DNA of 64,000 nt from assembly GCA_035554115.1 (NCBI GenBank), contig DATMIW010000013.1, forward strand, positions 62,001 through 126,000, given 5' to 3'. The stretch is from CAXTSE01 sp035554115 (GTDB lineage Bacteria > Actinomycetota > Actinomycetes > Actinomycetales > Microbacteriaceae). The translations under genes and the position numbers were made by a program. The notes below the pieces were generated by a model. That model was not told the origin of the DNA and did no database searches. It saw only the letters and a list, made by a program, of their open reading frames with translations. Of the stretch, positions 19,765-28,770 are shown one piece after another. Every line of letters begins with the position of its first letter. The first letter of the stretch is position 1.

Positions 19765-21819
19765 CTACGCCTCCGGGCTAACGGACGGGTCGAGCGTGAC
19801 AGGACTGTCACGGGGCGCGAGGGACTGCTCTTCGATGAATTGGGCGCCCAGGATCTCGCGAACTACCGCTTCGCCGTAACGCTCTTTGCCGCCGACCGTT
19901 GCACGGGGAGTGGGGCGCGGTGCAGGAGTCTTTGGCGCCGGTGCAGTGGCACGTGGCGAGGCCGGGGACGGGGACGGGGTCTCGCCAGGCTCGACCGGCG
20001 AGGTGGTGGCCTCGACGGGCTCGACCGGCGGAGCCGGGTCGGGTGGCGGTGCCTCGTCATCGCTGGGGAGGGAAACATCACCGGGGATTGCGGCGACCGT
20101 CCACCCCAAGTCGGCGTCGGAGGAGGCCTGCGGTGCCTCATCCGCAGGAAGGGGCCGTGCCGCATCCACTTTGGGCAGGAACTTCACCCGGATGCCGAGC
20201 ACCTGCTGAATCGCCGCACGGAGGTGTTCGCTGACGCTGTCTTTCGAGCCGGGTGTGGGTCGGAACCCGGCAATGTCATTGTCGCTGGCGAAGGACAGGG
20301 TGAGCACGTCGTCGGCGAAATCTCGGACGGTGGTTGTGTAAACCACCATCCACGAGTTGCGTCGGGTCTTTTTCACCACCTCGAGAATCTCGGGCCAGGC
20401 GTCGCGCAGCTGCTGTGCCGTCACGGGTGTTGAGGTGGCGGCAGCGGGGACTCCGGAGGTCGAGCCTGTCGAGGCCTCCGGGGTCGGCAGCGGGGTCTCG
20501 ACAGGCTCGACCGCCGGGGCAGGCTCGACCGACGGGGGTGTGGTCTCGACAGGCTCGACCACCGGGGTCGGGGTCCGGGTCTCGACAGGCTCCACCGGCG
20601 CGACAGGCACGACCGGCGCGGGCGGGGCCGAACCGTCGGCGATCCCGATACGGCGCTCTAGCCGTTCGACTCGCGCGAGTGCGCCGCGGGACGAGGAATC
20701 GGATGCCGGCACCAGGAGTCGGGCGACCATGAGTTCCAGGTGCAGGCGCGGCGAGGTCGCCCCGGTCATCTCGGTCAGAGAGGTGTTCACAACATCGGCA
20801 GCCCGCGACAGCTCGGCGGCGCCGAACGCGGCCGACTGCGCAGCCATGTGATCCAACTCGTCCTGGGGGATGCCGCGCAGCACCGAGGCGGCGCGATCGC
20901 GTGTTGCCGCGACGACGATCAGGTCTCGGAGACGCTCGAGCAGATCTTCGACGAAACGACGCGGGTCTTGCCCCGTCTGAATGACACGATCGACGGCGCC
21001 GAACGCTGCCCCGGCATCTGTGGCACCGATCGCGTCGACCACCTCGTCGAGCAAGGCCCCGTGCGTGTACCCGAGCAGGGCGACCGCGCGCTCATAAGCG
21101 ACAACGACGTTGCCCGAGCCGGGCGAGGGATCGGATCCGGCGATCAGCTGATCGAGCAGGGACAGGGTGTCGCGCACGGACCCGCCGCCCGCCCGCACAA
21201 CCAGGGGCAGAACTCCGGGTTGAACCTCGACACCCTCGGATGCCGACAGCTGAGCGACATAGTCGAGCATCTGCGCCGGCGGGACGAGCCGGAACGGATA
21301 GTGGTGGGTGCGACTGCGGATCGTGCCGATGACCTTCTCAGGTTCGGTCGTCGCGAAGATGAACTTGATGTGCTCGGGCGGTTCTTCGACCAGCTTGAGC
21401 AGCGCGTTGAACCCCTGCGGGGTGACCATATGCGCCTCATCGAGGATGAAGATCTTGTAGCGATCGCGCGCTGGGGCGAACGCCGCCCGCTCGCGCAGAT
21501 CGCGGGCATCATCGACACCGTTATGCGACGCGGCGTCGATCTCGACGACATCGAGCGACCCCCCGCCATCGCGGGCGAGTTCAACGCACGACGGACAGAC
21601 ACCACACGGGGTGTCTGTCGGACCCTCCGCACAGTTGAGACAGCGCGCCAGGATGCGCGCGCTCGTCGTCTTGCCGCACCCGCGTGGACCGCTGAACAGA
21701 TAGGCATGATTGACACGATCGGTGCGAAGCGCGGTGCGCAACGGATCCGTGACCTGCGTCTGGCCGATCAGCTCGGCAAAAGTCTGCGGCCGATAGCGAC
21801 GATAGAGAGCGGTGACCAC
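19765..21819 (-). CDS. dnaX: DNA polymerase III gamma/tau subunit
   Basis: 684 aa from the GTG at 21817-21819, with GAGGGG just upstream and the expected N-terminus VTALYRRYRPQTF. Clamp-loader ATPase: Walker A GPRGCGKTTSA, four-cysteine zinc module CLNCAEGPTDTPCGVCPSC, DEAHM and sensor motif TTEPEKV. After the AAA+ region (about residue 370) comes a proline-rich linker composed of VEPVET-type units encoded by dispersed repeat family 3, then a tau-type C-terminal domain (AWPEILEVVKKTRRNSWMVV), then a second Pro-rich stretch with the same units. Operon with recR. Confidence 0.95.
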   Translation of the reverse strand: MVTALYRRYRPQTFAELIGQTQVTDPLRTALRTDRVNHAYLFSGPRGCGKTTSARILARCLNCAEGPTDTPCGVCPSCVELARDGGGSLDVVEIDAASHNGVDDARDLRERAAFAPARDRYKIFILDEAHMVTPQGFNALLKLVEEPPEHIKFIFATTEPEKVIGTIRSRTHHYPFRLVPPAQMLDYVAQLSASEGVEVQPGVLPLVVRAGGGSVRDTLSLLDQLIAGSDPSPGSGNVVVAYERAVALLGYTHGALLDEVVDAIGATDAGAAFGAVDRVIQTGQDPRRFVEDLLERLRDLIVVAATRDRAASVLRGIPQDELDHMAAQSAAFGAAELSRAADVVNTSLTEMTGATSPRLHLELMVARLLVPASDSSSRGALARVERLERRIGIADGSAPPAPVVPVAPVEPVETRTPTPVVEPVETTPPSVEPAPAVEPVETPLPTPEASTGSTSGVPAAATSTPVTAQQLRDAWPEILEVVKKTRRNSWMVVYTTTVRDFADDVLTLSFASDNDIAGFRPTPGSKDSVSEHLRAAIQQVLGIRVKFLPKVDAARPLPADEAPQASSDADLGWTVAAIPGDVSLPSDDEAPPPDPAPPVEPVEATTSPVEPGETPSPSPASPRATAPAPKTPAPRPTPRATVGGKERYGEAVVREILGAQFIEEQSLAPRDSPVTLDPSVSPEA
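19979..20600. repeat. Cluster of family 3 repeats inside dnaX
   Basis: Copies or near copies of GTCTCGACAGGCTCGACC at about 19979, 20009, 20493, 20542 and 20579, with partial or opposite copies near 20459 and 20520. On the dnaX strand most read VEPVE(T/A), so the repeats keep frame and encode the linker. Confidence 0.8.
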
Positions 21820-21856
21820 CCCCTCACAGTAGTCGGCGCCACCGACGACGGCTGCG

Positions 21857-21878
21857 GGGTCTCGACAAGCTCGACCGC
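21857..21878. repeat. Dispersed repeat family 3, upstream of dnaX
   Basis: GGGTCTCGACAAGCTCGACCG lies between the dnaX start and the SRP RNA gene. It has one mismatch against the copies inside dnaX. Confidence 0.65.
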
Positions 21879-21900
21879 CGAATTGGACTACCATTGACGC

Positions 21901-21989
21901 GGCTCCCCGTGTGGCGCTATCCAGGCCAACTCCCCCAGGGCGGAAACGCAGCAAGGGTAACCGGGCTCTGGCGGGTGCGCGGGGGGTCC
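21901..21989 (+). ncRNA. ffs: Signal recognition particle RNA (small bacterial type)
   Basis: The long hairpin closes GGCTCCCCGTGT with the GCGCGGGGGGTCC end. The centre CCAGGGCGGAAACGCAGCAAGGGTAA contains the GGAA tetraloop and the asymmetric loop that binds Ffh. Location between dnaX and tRNA-Ser is typical for actinobacteria. The exact ends are estimated from the stem. Confidence 0.88.
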
Positions 21990-21994
21990 TGCCA

Positions 21995-22079
21995 GGAGGA
22001 TTCGCCTAGTGGCCTATGGCGCACGCTTGGAAAGCGTGTTGGGTGAAAGCCCTCGGGGGTTCGAATCCCCCATCCTCCG
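21995..22079 (+). tRNA. tRNA-Ser (anticodon GGA)
   Basis: 85 nt class II tRNA with long variable arm. Acceptor GGAGGAT (21995-22001) pairs with ATCCTCC (22072-22078), anticodon GGA at 22029-22031, variable arm TGGGTGAAAGCCCTC, T-loop GTTCGAATC. CCA is not encoded. Confidence 0.95.
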
Positions 22080-22192
22080 CAGAGTTACCCAGGATCACCC
22101 GCACCACTGCCCTACTCACGCTCGGACCAGCGCAGCGATTTGCATTCCCAATATCATTTTCAACCCCGACGAACGAGCCGTCAGGAGCTGCC

Positions 22193-22819
22193 GTGGACGA
22201 GGCGATCCTTGTGAAGGTGCACCCGCGACGAGCCTTGCTGCTCACGGGATTCGTGTCGGTCATGGCGGTGGCCATTCCGGTCTTCGGGGTGCTGTATTGG
22301 TTTGGGTCGATGCACGGCACCGTTCCCTACGTCCTGTTGGCAAACATTGGATTAGTGCTCGTCTGTGGCGCGATTGTCTTGCGTCAGTTGACGGTCTACA
22401 CCGCGGTCACGGCCACGGAGTTGTCGGGACGCGGGATCTTCAGCCCGATAGTTCGCGTGCCGATAGACCGGATCGCGTCGGTTCATCTCGTCGACACCTA
22501 CGCCGGCCTGTCCACCGATCCGGTCACGCAGCTCCTGGTCTGCGATCGAGAAGGATCGCGGCTATTCCGTATGCGCGGTAATTATTGGCATGCGGCCGAC
22601 CTGCGCGCCGTTGCCCATGCACTCCCGGTTCCGACAACGGTCGTCGATCAACCCCTCAGCATGCGGGAGTTCTTTGCGTCGTATCCCCACAGCGCCTACT
22701 GGTTTGAGCAGCGACCTGTGCTTCGCCTCATTTTGCTAGGCATTCTCGTATCGCTAACTCTGTGGCTGTCGCTGTGGATCATGACCCTCATCGGCATGCC
22801 GATCGGCCTTTTCGCGTAG
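22193..22819 (+). CDS. PH-domain (YdbS/DUF304-like) membrane protein
   Basis: 208 aa from the GTG at 22193, with AGGAG 7 bases upstream. Two hydrophobic segments near the N-terminus (LLLTGFVSVMAVAIPVFGVLY and YVLLANIGLVLVCGAIV), a bacterial PH-like domain (TVYTAVTATELSGRGIFSPI, then a PIDRIASVHLVDTY stretch) and a C-terminal membrane helix (LILLGILVSLTLWLSLWIM). The topology fits the DUF304/bPH2 group, whose function is mostly unknown. It lies alone between tRNA-Ser and the YceI gene. Confidence 0.72.
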   Translation: MDEAILVKVHPRRALLLTGFVSVMAVAIPVFGVLYWFGSMHGTVPYVLLANIGLVLVCGAIVLRQLTVYTAVTATELSGRGIFSPIVRVPIDRIASVHLVDTYAGLSTDPVTQLLVCDREGSRLFRMRGNYWHAADLRAVAHALPVPTTVVDQPLSMREFFASYPHSAYWFEQRPVLRLILLGILVSLTLWLSLWIMTLIGMPIGLFA

Positions 22820-22878
22820 GCCACCGCGTAATTCTGCGTCGTCGGGAATACCGCTGAGCTCGTCACGTTGCCCTTTGT

Positions 22879-23424
22879 ATGACACATCAACTATCAGTGC
22901 CCAGCGGCACCTGGAAACTCGACCCCACCCACTCAGAGCTGACGTTCAGCGTCAAGCACCTCATGATCAGCAAGGTCAAGGGCGTATTCAAGGACTTCGA
23001 CGTCACCGTCGTGACCGCGGAAAACCCGGCGGACTCGAAGGTCGAGGCGACGGTTCAGGTCGCCAGCGTCGACACCAAACAGAAGGACCGCGATCAGCAT
23101 CTGCTTGCCGGCGACTTCTTCTTGGCCGACGAGCACCCCGAGGTCACCTTCACCTCGACCACGATCGATGCCAATGGTGAGGACTTCACCATCGCCGGCG
23201 ACCTCACCCTGCGCGGTGTCACCAAGCCCGTCACCCTCACCGGTGAATTCGGCGGAGTCGCAACCGACCCCTATGGACAGACCAAGGCCGGCGCGACGGC
23301 AAGCACCGTCATCAACCGTCAGGACTTCGGCGTCAGCTTTAACCAGGTGCTCGAGACTGGTGGATTCGCACTCGGCGACGACATCAAGGTCGAGATCGAC
23401 CTCCAGGTCGTCCTGCAGCCGTAG
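22879..23424 (+). CDS. YceI family lipocalin-like protein
   Basis: 181 aa. YceI-fold beta-barrel: GTWKLDPTHSELTFSVKHLM at residues 11-30, DQHLLAGDFFLADEHPEVTF near 74, LRGVTKPVTLTGEFGG near 113 and a C-terminal DDIKVEIDLQ. Family members bind polyisoprenoid or amphiphilic lipids and are often stress-induced. There is no signal peptide, so this one is probably cytoplasmic, as in many actinobacteria. A strong terminator follows. Confidence 0.92.
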   Translation: MTHQLSVPSGTWKLDPTHSELTFSVKHLMISKVKGVFKDFDVTVVTAENPADSKVEATVQVASVDTKQKDRDQHLLAGDFFLADEHPEVTFTSTTIDANGEDFTIAGDLTLRGVTKPVTLTGEFGGVATDPYGQTKAGATASTVINRQDFGVSFNQVLETGGFALGDDIKVEIDLQVVLQP

Positions 23425-23467
23425 GGTCCGCATCCGCTGACCGACCGCGACCTGACCCACGACGCAC

Positions 23468-23509
23468 GAACGACCCGCCGCATCCGAATCCGGAAACGGC
23501 GGGTCGTTC
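23468..23509. terminator. Bidirectional terminator
   Basis: GAACGACCCGCCG (23468-23480) pairs exactly with CGGCGGGTCGTTC (23497-23509), 13-bp stem, between the convergent yceI and sugar-binding protein genes. Confidence 0.85.
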
Positions 23510-23525
23510 TGTATGTGCGGTACTC

Positions 23526-24632
23526 CTACTGCGTCAGTTTGAGCAGGTCGGGGTTGTTGGCGTACACCTCTGCCGCGTTGTCCTTCGTCACGACGACAGG
23601 AGCCAACAGGTACGACGGCACAACCTTCACGCCGTTGTCGTAATCCTTGGTGTTGTTGATCTCAGAGATCTTGTCACCAGCCTGCAGCTCCTTCACCATG
23701 GCGATGGCCGCCTTCACCAGTGCGCGGGTGTCTTTGTAGATCGTCATGTACTGAACTCCCGCGACGATCGACTTGACGGACTCGACTTCGGAGTCTTGAC
23801 CCGTCACAACCGGCACCGGCTTGCCCGCGGCGTTGACCGACTCGAGGATGGCACGTGCGAGCGTGTCATTCGGCGAGAGGACACCGTCGAGGTCGGTGTT
23901 GGTGTAGTTGCCGGCGAGCAGGGTGTCCATGCGGCTTTGCGCGTTCTGCGCGAGCCATCCCTGGGTTGCGGTCTGCGCGACCTCGGTCTGACCCGACACA
24001 ACCTTCAGCGTGCCGTCGTCGATCTTCGGCTGCAGCACGCTCATCGCGCCGTCAAAGAAGACCCCGGCGTTGTTGTCATCCGGGGAGCCGGAGAACAGTT
24101 CGACGTTGTAGCTCTTCTTGGCGGGGTACTTGTCTTTCAGTCCCTTCAGAAGGGCCTTGCCCTGCAGCACGCCGACCTCGAAGTTGTCGAATGCGAGGTA
24201 GTAGTCGACGGCGTCCGTGTTGAGGATCAAACGGTCATAGGCGATAACAACGGCACCAGCATTATGGGCCGCTTCCACCTGAGCCGACAGCTGTGCGCCG
24301 TCTTTGGCGCCAATGATGATGACCTTGGCACCGTTGGTCACCATCGAGGTGATCTGGTTCTGCTGTTCAGCAACTGTGTTGCTGGCCGGCGCGTACTGCA
24401 CGTCAGCCTTGAATCCGGCGTCTGCCAGGCCCTTTTCGAACAGGCCGCCCGCGAGCACCCAGTTCTCGGAGGTCTTGTCGGGCAGGGCCACACCGATTGT
24501 GGAGTCTGCGGCGAAGCCCTTCGACGAGTCGCCGCCGCTGTCGCCGCCTCGACCGCCTGAACATCCGGACAGCGCCAATGCTGCGGACGTGGCGACGATT
24601 ATTGTCGCCAATGCGAATTTGCGCATGTGCAT
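23526..24632 (-). CDS. chvE: Sugar ABC transporter substrate-binding lipoprotein (ChvE-like)
   Basis: 368 aa. Signal peptide with lipobox ALSGCSGG (Cys about residue 24), then a periplasmic-binding fold of the ChvE/XylF sugar type: VALPDKTSENWVLAGGLFEK, MVTNGAKVIIIGAKDGAQL, VIAYDRLILNTDAVDYYLAF and the late PVVTGQDSEVESVKSI. Last gene of the mmsA-mmsB-chvE operon, 33 bp after the permease. In Agrobacterium the ChvE system carries several monosaccharides; the ligand here is unproven. Confidence 0.9.
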   Translation of the reverse strand: MHMRKFALATIIVATSAALALSGCSGGRGGDSGGDSSKGFAADSTIGVALPDKTSENWVLAGGLFEKGLADAGFKADVQYAPASNTVAEQQNQITSMVTNGAKVIIIGAKDGAQLSAQVEAAHNAGAVVIAYDRLILNTDAVDYYLAFDNFEVGVLQGKALLKGLKDKYPAKKSYNVELFSGSPDDNNAGVFFDGAMSVLQPKIDDGTLKVVSGQTEVAQTATQGWLAQNAQSRMDTLLAGNYTNTDLDGVLSPNDTLARAILESVNAAGKPVPVVTGQDSEVESVKSIVAGVQYMTIYKDTRALVKAAIAMVKELQAGDKISEINNTKDYDNGVKVVPSYLLAPVVVTKDNAAEVYANNPDLLKLTQ

Positions 24633-24665
24633 CTCTTTCTCTTGGTGGTGCTTGGGAAGGGAGGT

Positions 24666-26003
24666 CTAGGGTGCGGGGGTTCCGGTGCTGGGCGCGGCTG
24701 CGCTCGCGGCCGCGGGGTCCGTCGGTAACACCTTGGGAGCCGGAGGTTCCTCGCTGCCTCGGCGGCCGAAACGCCCAAGGATCGACGGCCTGCCCTGGCG
24801 CTTGCTGTAGACGTCGATTCCGACGGCTGCGAGCAATACCAGGCCCTTGATCATCTGGACGCGGTCGGCACCGACGCTGAGCAGTTGTAGGCCGTTGTTG
24901 AGAACCGCGATGACAAGACCACCGACAATCGACCCGACGATCGTGCCGATACCGCCCGAGACGGCAGCACCACCGATGAAGACGGCCGCAATCGCGTCAA
25001 GCTCCCAGCCCACGCCGTCGCCCGGTCCGGATGCGACCGAACGTGCGATCCAGAGCATGCCCGCAAGAGCGGCGATAACCGACATGTTCGCCATGACGAA
25101 GAAGTTGACCCTGCGGATCTTGACGCCCGAAAGTTCAGCCGCCCGCCAGTTGCCGCCGACCGCATAGATGTGGCGACCTGTGATCGTCGAATTGGTGACG
25201 AAAGAGTAGGCAAGAACGAGGACGCCGAGGATGATGCCCGACACCGGGAAGCTCGTGCCGGGGCGGCCGCTTGCAAACAGGTAGGTGGCGAATCCAACGA
25301 CGACGAGAAGGAGCCCCAGTTTGACCACACTGACCCAGAGGGGCGCGCGGTCTGCATCCATCTGTGCCTGAACGCGACGCAGCCGCACCTCTTGCCAGAT
25401 CAAAGCGATAGCGACAACGACGCCAATCACGACTGTCCACCAGTTGAGCGGGGCATTTGCGCCCCATTCGGGCAGATACCCCCCACCGATGAAGGCGAAT
25501 CCGCGAGGTACCGGAATCGACGTCGAGTCACCGATGAACTGATTGGCGCCGCGGAAGATCAGCATGCCGGCCAGCGTGACGATGAAGGCCGGGACACCGA
25601 CATAGGCCACCCAGAATCCCTGCCATGCCCCGACCAGGATGCCGAGGCAGATCCCGAGAAGTATCGCCAGCCAGATGGGGAAGTGCCATTCCGCCATCGA
25701 CTTGGCCACCACGATCCCGACGAACGCGGCGACTGAACCCACCGACAGGTCGATGTGACCGGCGATGATCACCATGACCATTCCGACAGCCAGCACGAGA
25801 ACGTAGGCGTTGCCGTTCACCAGGTTGATGAGGTTGCCCGGCTCAAGAGTCTTGCCCCCGGTGAGGAACTGGAAGAGCACGATAATCACCAACAGTGCCC
25901 CGAGGATGCCGAACTGGCGACCGGTGGACTGGCTGCCGCCGAACATCTTGCGCAGATCGCGCAGACCTCCGGCTTTCTGGGTGGTGCCGCTCGATTCGCT
26001 CAT
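24666..26003 (-). CDS. mmsB: Multiple monosaccharide ABC transporter permease
   Basis: 445 aa, about ten membrane segments, GguB/MmsB type (longer than RbsC). Characteristic GHIDLSVGSVAAFVGIVVA near residue 83, VGVPAFIVTLAGMLIFRGAN near 132, IDAIAAVFIGGAAVSGGIGT near 335 (EAA-like contact loop) and a Pro/Ala-rich C-tail. The start overlaps the stop of the ATPase gene (ATGA at 26003). Forms the membrane channel for the sugar carried by the ChvE-like protein. Confidence 0.93.
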   Translation of the reverse strand: MSESSGTTQKAGGLRDLRKMFGGSQSTGRQFGILGALLVIIVLFQFLTGGKTLEPGNLINLVNGNAYVLVLAVGMVMVIIAGHIDLSVGSVAAFVGIVVAKSMAEWHFPIWLAILLGICLGILVGAWQGFWVAYVGVPAFIVTLAGMLIFRGANQFIGDSTSIPVPRGFAFIGGGYLPEWGANAPLNWWTVVIGVVVAIALIWQEVRLRRVQAQMDADRAPLWVSVVKLGLLLVVVGFATYLFASGRPGTSFPVSGIILGVLVLAYSFVTNSTITGRHIYAVGGNWRAAELSGVKIRRVNFFVMANMSVIAALAGMLWIARSVASGPGDGVGWELDAIAAVFIGGAAVSGGIGTIVGSIVGGLVIAVLNNGLQLLSVGADRVQMIKGLVLLAAVGIDVYSKRQGRPSILGRFGRRGSEEPPAPKVLPTDPAAASAAAPSTGTPAP

Positions 26004-27562
26004 CAGTGGCTGACCTTCCTCTGGGTGGACGTCATATGGCGCATAAGGGATTCGGGATCGGCTTCGGCGACCGGCAGGTCGGCGGTGATCTGCCCCTCGA
26101 AGATCGTGTAGATCCGGTCAGAAATGCCGAGCAGTTCGGGCAGCTCAGAGGAGATGACGATCACGCCTTTTCCGGCCGCGGCAAGCTGCTGGATGATGCC
26201 GTAGATCTCGAACTTGGCTCCGACATCAATTCCGCGGGTCGGCTCGTCGAGGATCAGTAAATCGGGATCCGTGAACATCCATTTACTCAGCACAACTTTC
26301 TGCTGATTGCCACCGGAGAGCTTCCCGACCCCCTCATCAACAGTCGGGGTCTTGATGCGCAGGCTCGTGCGGTATTCGTCGGCCGCGATGCGCTCTTTGA
26401 ATTTGTTGACGACTCCGGCGCGAGAGATCTTGGTCAGTTTTGCGGCGACCACCGAGGTCTTGATGTCGTCGAGCAGGTTGAGCCCCAGAGTTTTGCGATC
26501 CTCACTGACATAGGCGATGCCCTCATCGATCGCATCCGCGACAGAATTGAGCTGGATTTCGCGGCCGTCTTTGATGATCCGTCCCGACACGAAGCTGCCG
26601 TACGACTTGCCGAAAATGCTCATCGCGAGCTCGGTGCGACCGGCCCCCATAAGCCCCGCGAGGCCGACGATCTCGCCGCGACGTACCTGAATCGACTCGT
26701 TCTTGCAGACGAGTCGCTCGGGGATCTGCGGGTGGCGGACGGTCCAGTTGCGCACCTCGAAGAACACCTCGCCGATATCGGGGGTGCGGTCGGGAAAGCG
26801 GCTCTGGAGGCTGCGACCGACCATTCCGCGGATGATGCGATCCTCATCCACCTCATGGGCTTTGACGTCGAGGGTCTCGATGGTCTTGCCATCGCGGAGG
26901 ATCGTGATCGAGTCGGCGATCTGCTCGATCTCGTTGAGTTTGTGGCTGATGATGATCGAGCTGACGCCTTTGCCTTTGAGGCCGACGATCAGGTCGAGCA
27001 GATGCTGCGAGTCCGACTCGTTGAGGGCTGCCGTCGGCTCGTCAAGGATGAGGAGCTTCACCGATTTGTGTAGCGCCTTGGCGATCTCGACCAGCTGCTG
27101 CTTGCCGACGCCGATGTTCTTGATCTGGGTGTCGGGGTCGTCGCGAAGACCCACGCGAGCAAGAAGCTCGGTGGCCTGGGCCTTGGCCTCGCGCCAGTCG
27201 ATGGCACCCATGCGCGTGATTTCGCTGCCGAGGAAGATGTTTTCGGTGATCGACAGTTCGGGGATTAGCGCGAGTTCCTGATGGATGATGACGATGCCCT
27301 GCGCCTCGCTCGAGCTGATGTCGCGGAACTTCACCACCTCGTTCTGATACACGATGTCGCCGGTGTAGCTGCCGAAGGGATAGACCCCGGAGAGCACCTT
27401 CATCAGAGTGGATTTTCCCGCGCCGTTCTCGCCGACTATCGCGTGGATCTCGCCTGCCTCGACGGTGATTGACACATCAGACAGGGCTTTTACTCCCGGG
27501 AATTCTTTGCTGATCGACCGCATCTCGAGGATGTTCGGCTTCTCTGCCATTGCGAAATCCAT
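26003..27562 (-). CDS. mmsA: Multiple monosaccharide ABC transporter ATPase
   Basis: 519 aa with two fused ATPase halves, as in GguA/XylG/RbsA. First half: Walker A GENGAGKSTLM near residue 41, signature IGVGKQQLVEIAKAL, Walker B LLILDEPTA. Second half: degenerate Walker A GLMGAGRTELA, signature LSGGNQQKVVLSKW, Walker B LLILDEPTRGID. The start may instead be the internal ATG four codons later. First gene of the transport operon, preceded by LacI-type operator sequences (27610-27638). Confidence 0.93.
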   Translation of the reverse strand: MDFAMAEKPNILEMRSISKEFPGVKALSDVSITVEAGEIHAIVGENGAGKSTLMKVLSGVYPFGSYTGDIVYQNEVVKFRDISSSEAQGIVIIHQELALIPELSITENIFLGSEITRMGAIDWREAKAQATELLARVGLRDDPDTQIKNIGVGKQQLVEIAKALHKSVKLLILDEPTAALNESDSQHLLDLIVGLKGKGVSSIIISHKLNEIEQIADSITILRDGKTIETLDVKAHEVDEDRIIRGMVGRSLQSRFPDRTPDIGEVFFEVRNWTVRHPQIPERLVCKNESIQVRRGEIVGLAGLMGAGRTELAMSIFGKSYGSFVSGRIIKDGREIQLNSVADAIDEGIAYVSEDRKTLGLNLLDDIKTSVVAAKLTKISRAGVVNKFKERIAADEYRTSLRIKTPTVDEGVGKLSGGNQQKVVLSKWMFTDPDLLILDEPTRGIDVGAKFEIYGIIQQLAAAGKGVIVISSELPELLGISDRIYTIFEGQITADLPVAEADPESLMRHMTSTQRKVSH

Positions 27563-27609
27563 TCGTGCTCGACGCCGGTGTCGAGGGAATACCGGGGTGG
27601 CATCCCGCG

Positions 27610-27638
27610 ATGTGACCGGTCATGTGACCGTTCACATG
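27610..27638. promoter_or_regulatory. LacI-type operators upstream of mmsA
   Basis: CATGTGACCGTTCACATG (27621-27638) is an almost perfect palindrome centred on CG, the hallmark of LacI/GalR sites. An overlapping second palindrome TGACCGGTCA lies at 27613-27622. It is 58 bp before the mmsA start. The related site at 28771-28794 sits in front of the lacI gene itself. Confidence 0.75.
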
Positions 27639-27687
27639 TTTGGCCTAAAGGTATTCCCGGATTCCTCGCATGTCAAACCCCTGCCCC

Positions 27688-27735
27688 GCAGCGGCGACAG
27701 TCGCTATAGTCGCAGCGGCGACAGTCGCTATAGTC
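27688..27735. repeat. Two exact tandem copies of a 24-bp unit
   Basis: The unit begins GCAGCGGCGACAGTCGC and ends TATAGTC; copies occupy 27688-27711 and 27712-27735, followed by a degenerate third start. Each contains the small palindrome GCGACAGTCGC. The second copy holds the lacI stop codon (27728-27730), so the array begins within the 3-prime end of lacI. Confidence 0.85.
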
Positions 27736-28750
27736 GCGGCGGCGCCGTCGTGGCGCGCACCACGAGCTGCGCCGGGATGGCCTCAGTGTGACGTGCGCCA
27801 CCCGACCCAAGCTCGGCCAGGAGGAGGCCGATTGCCCGCCGCCCCACCTCGGCAAAGTCCTGGCGAATCGTCGTCAACGGAGGCGAGAAGTGCGCCGCCT
27901 CGGGCACATCGTCGAACCCGACAACACTCACGTCCTCGGGGACTCGCACCTCGGCCTCGCGGAGTGCGTGCAGCAGCCCGAGGGCGATCAGATCGTTCGA
28001 GCAGAACACGGCCGTGAAATCGACCCGCTTCACGAGCTCCCGCCCCACCCGATACCCGGATTCGGCAGTCCAGTCTCCGAGCAAAGGCGGATCGACATAC
28101 AGCTCATGGTCGCCCACCTCGCGAAGGAAGCCCTGCATGCGAGCCTCCGCTTCGATCCAGTCCTGCGGACCCGCGAGATGCACGATGTGCCGGTGACCCA
28201 AGTCGATGAGGTGGGCGGTGGCAAGACGCGCACCCTCGAACTGATCGACCGAAATGCTGTGCCCGGCATCCCGGCGCGAAGAGTCGAGCATGACGAACGG
28301 GATGTGCAGCGGCGCCGTACGGGCAAGCGCATCGAATACCCGCGACTGGGGCGCGACAACCACAACAGCTTCTGCGGCCTGGCCGATCAGCTGGGCCAAC
28401 GCCTCCGACACCGATTCATCGTCGCTGGAGCTGGTGGCAATCGCGAGCCGATAGCCGGCATAGCGCGCCGCATCCTCAATCTCGTAAAGGATGGTCTGCA
28501 CCCCATATGCCGCCGCGCGCGTCGCGACCAGCACCCCGATCGTGTGCGAACGGCTCGTGACCAGAGCCCGCGCGGCCTGGTTGGGGCGGTACGACATGGC
28601 AGCGATGACGTCGAGAACTTTTTGCCGAGTCTCGGGCCGCAGATTTGGTGAATCGTTGAGCACCCGCGATACGGTCTGATGCGACACCCCGGCCGCCCGC
28701 GCGACGTCGCGGATGTTCGGCGCGCGACTGCTGCTCGACTGTGAGTTCAC
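27728..28750 (-). CDS. LacI family transcriptional regulator
   Basis: 340 aa. N-terminal LacI helix-turn-helix NIRDVARAAGVSHQTVSRVL with the hinge MSYRPNQAARALVT (residues about 12-66), then a periplasmic-binding-like effector domain ending in VSVVGFDDVPEAAHFSPPLT. It is directly upstream of and co-oriented with mmsA-mmsB-chvE, and matching palindromes lie before both lacI and mmsA. Most likely an autoregulated repressor that senses the transported sugar or its phosphate. Confidence 0.92.
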   Translation of the reverse strand: MNSQSSSSRAPNIRDVARAAGVSHQTVSRVLNDSPNLRPETRQKVLDVIAAMSYRPNQAARALVTSRSHTIGVLVATRAAAYGVQTILYEIEDAARYAGYRLAIATSSSDDESVSEALAQLIGQAAEAVVVVAPQSRVFDALARTAPLHIPFVMLDSSRRDAGHSISVDQFEGARLATAHLIDLGHRHIVHLAGPQDWIEAEARMQGFLREVGDHELYVDPPLLGDWTAESGYRVGRELVKRVDFTAVFCSNDLIALGLLHALREAEVRVPEDVSVVGFDDVPEAAHFSPPLTTIRQDFAEVGRRAIGLLLAELGSGGARHTEAIPAQLVVRATTAPPRL

Positions 28751-28770
28751 GATTCGGCCTACGGGTAAAG

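Noticed and set aside
27688..27735. CRISPR-like repeat
   Set aside because: Only two directly abutting copies without spacers and no cas genes in the window.
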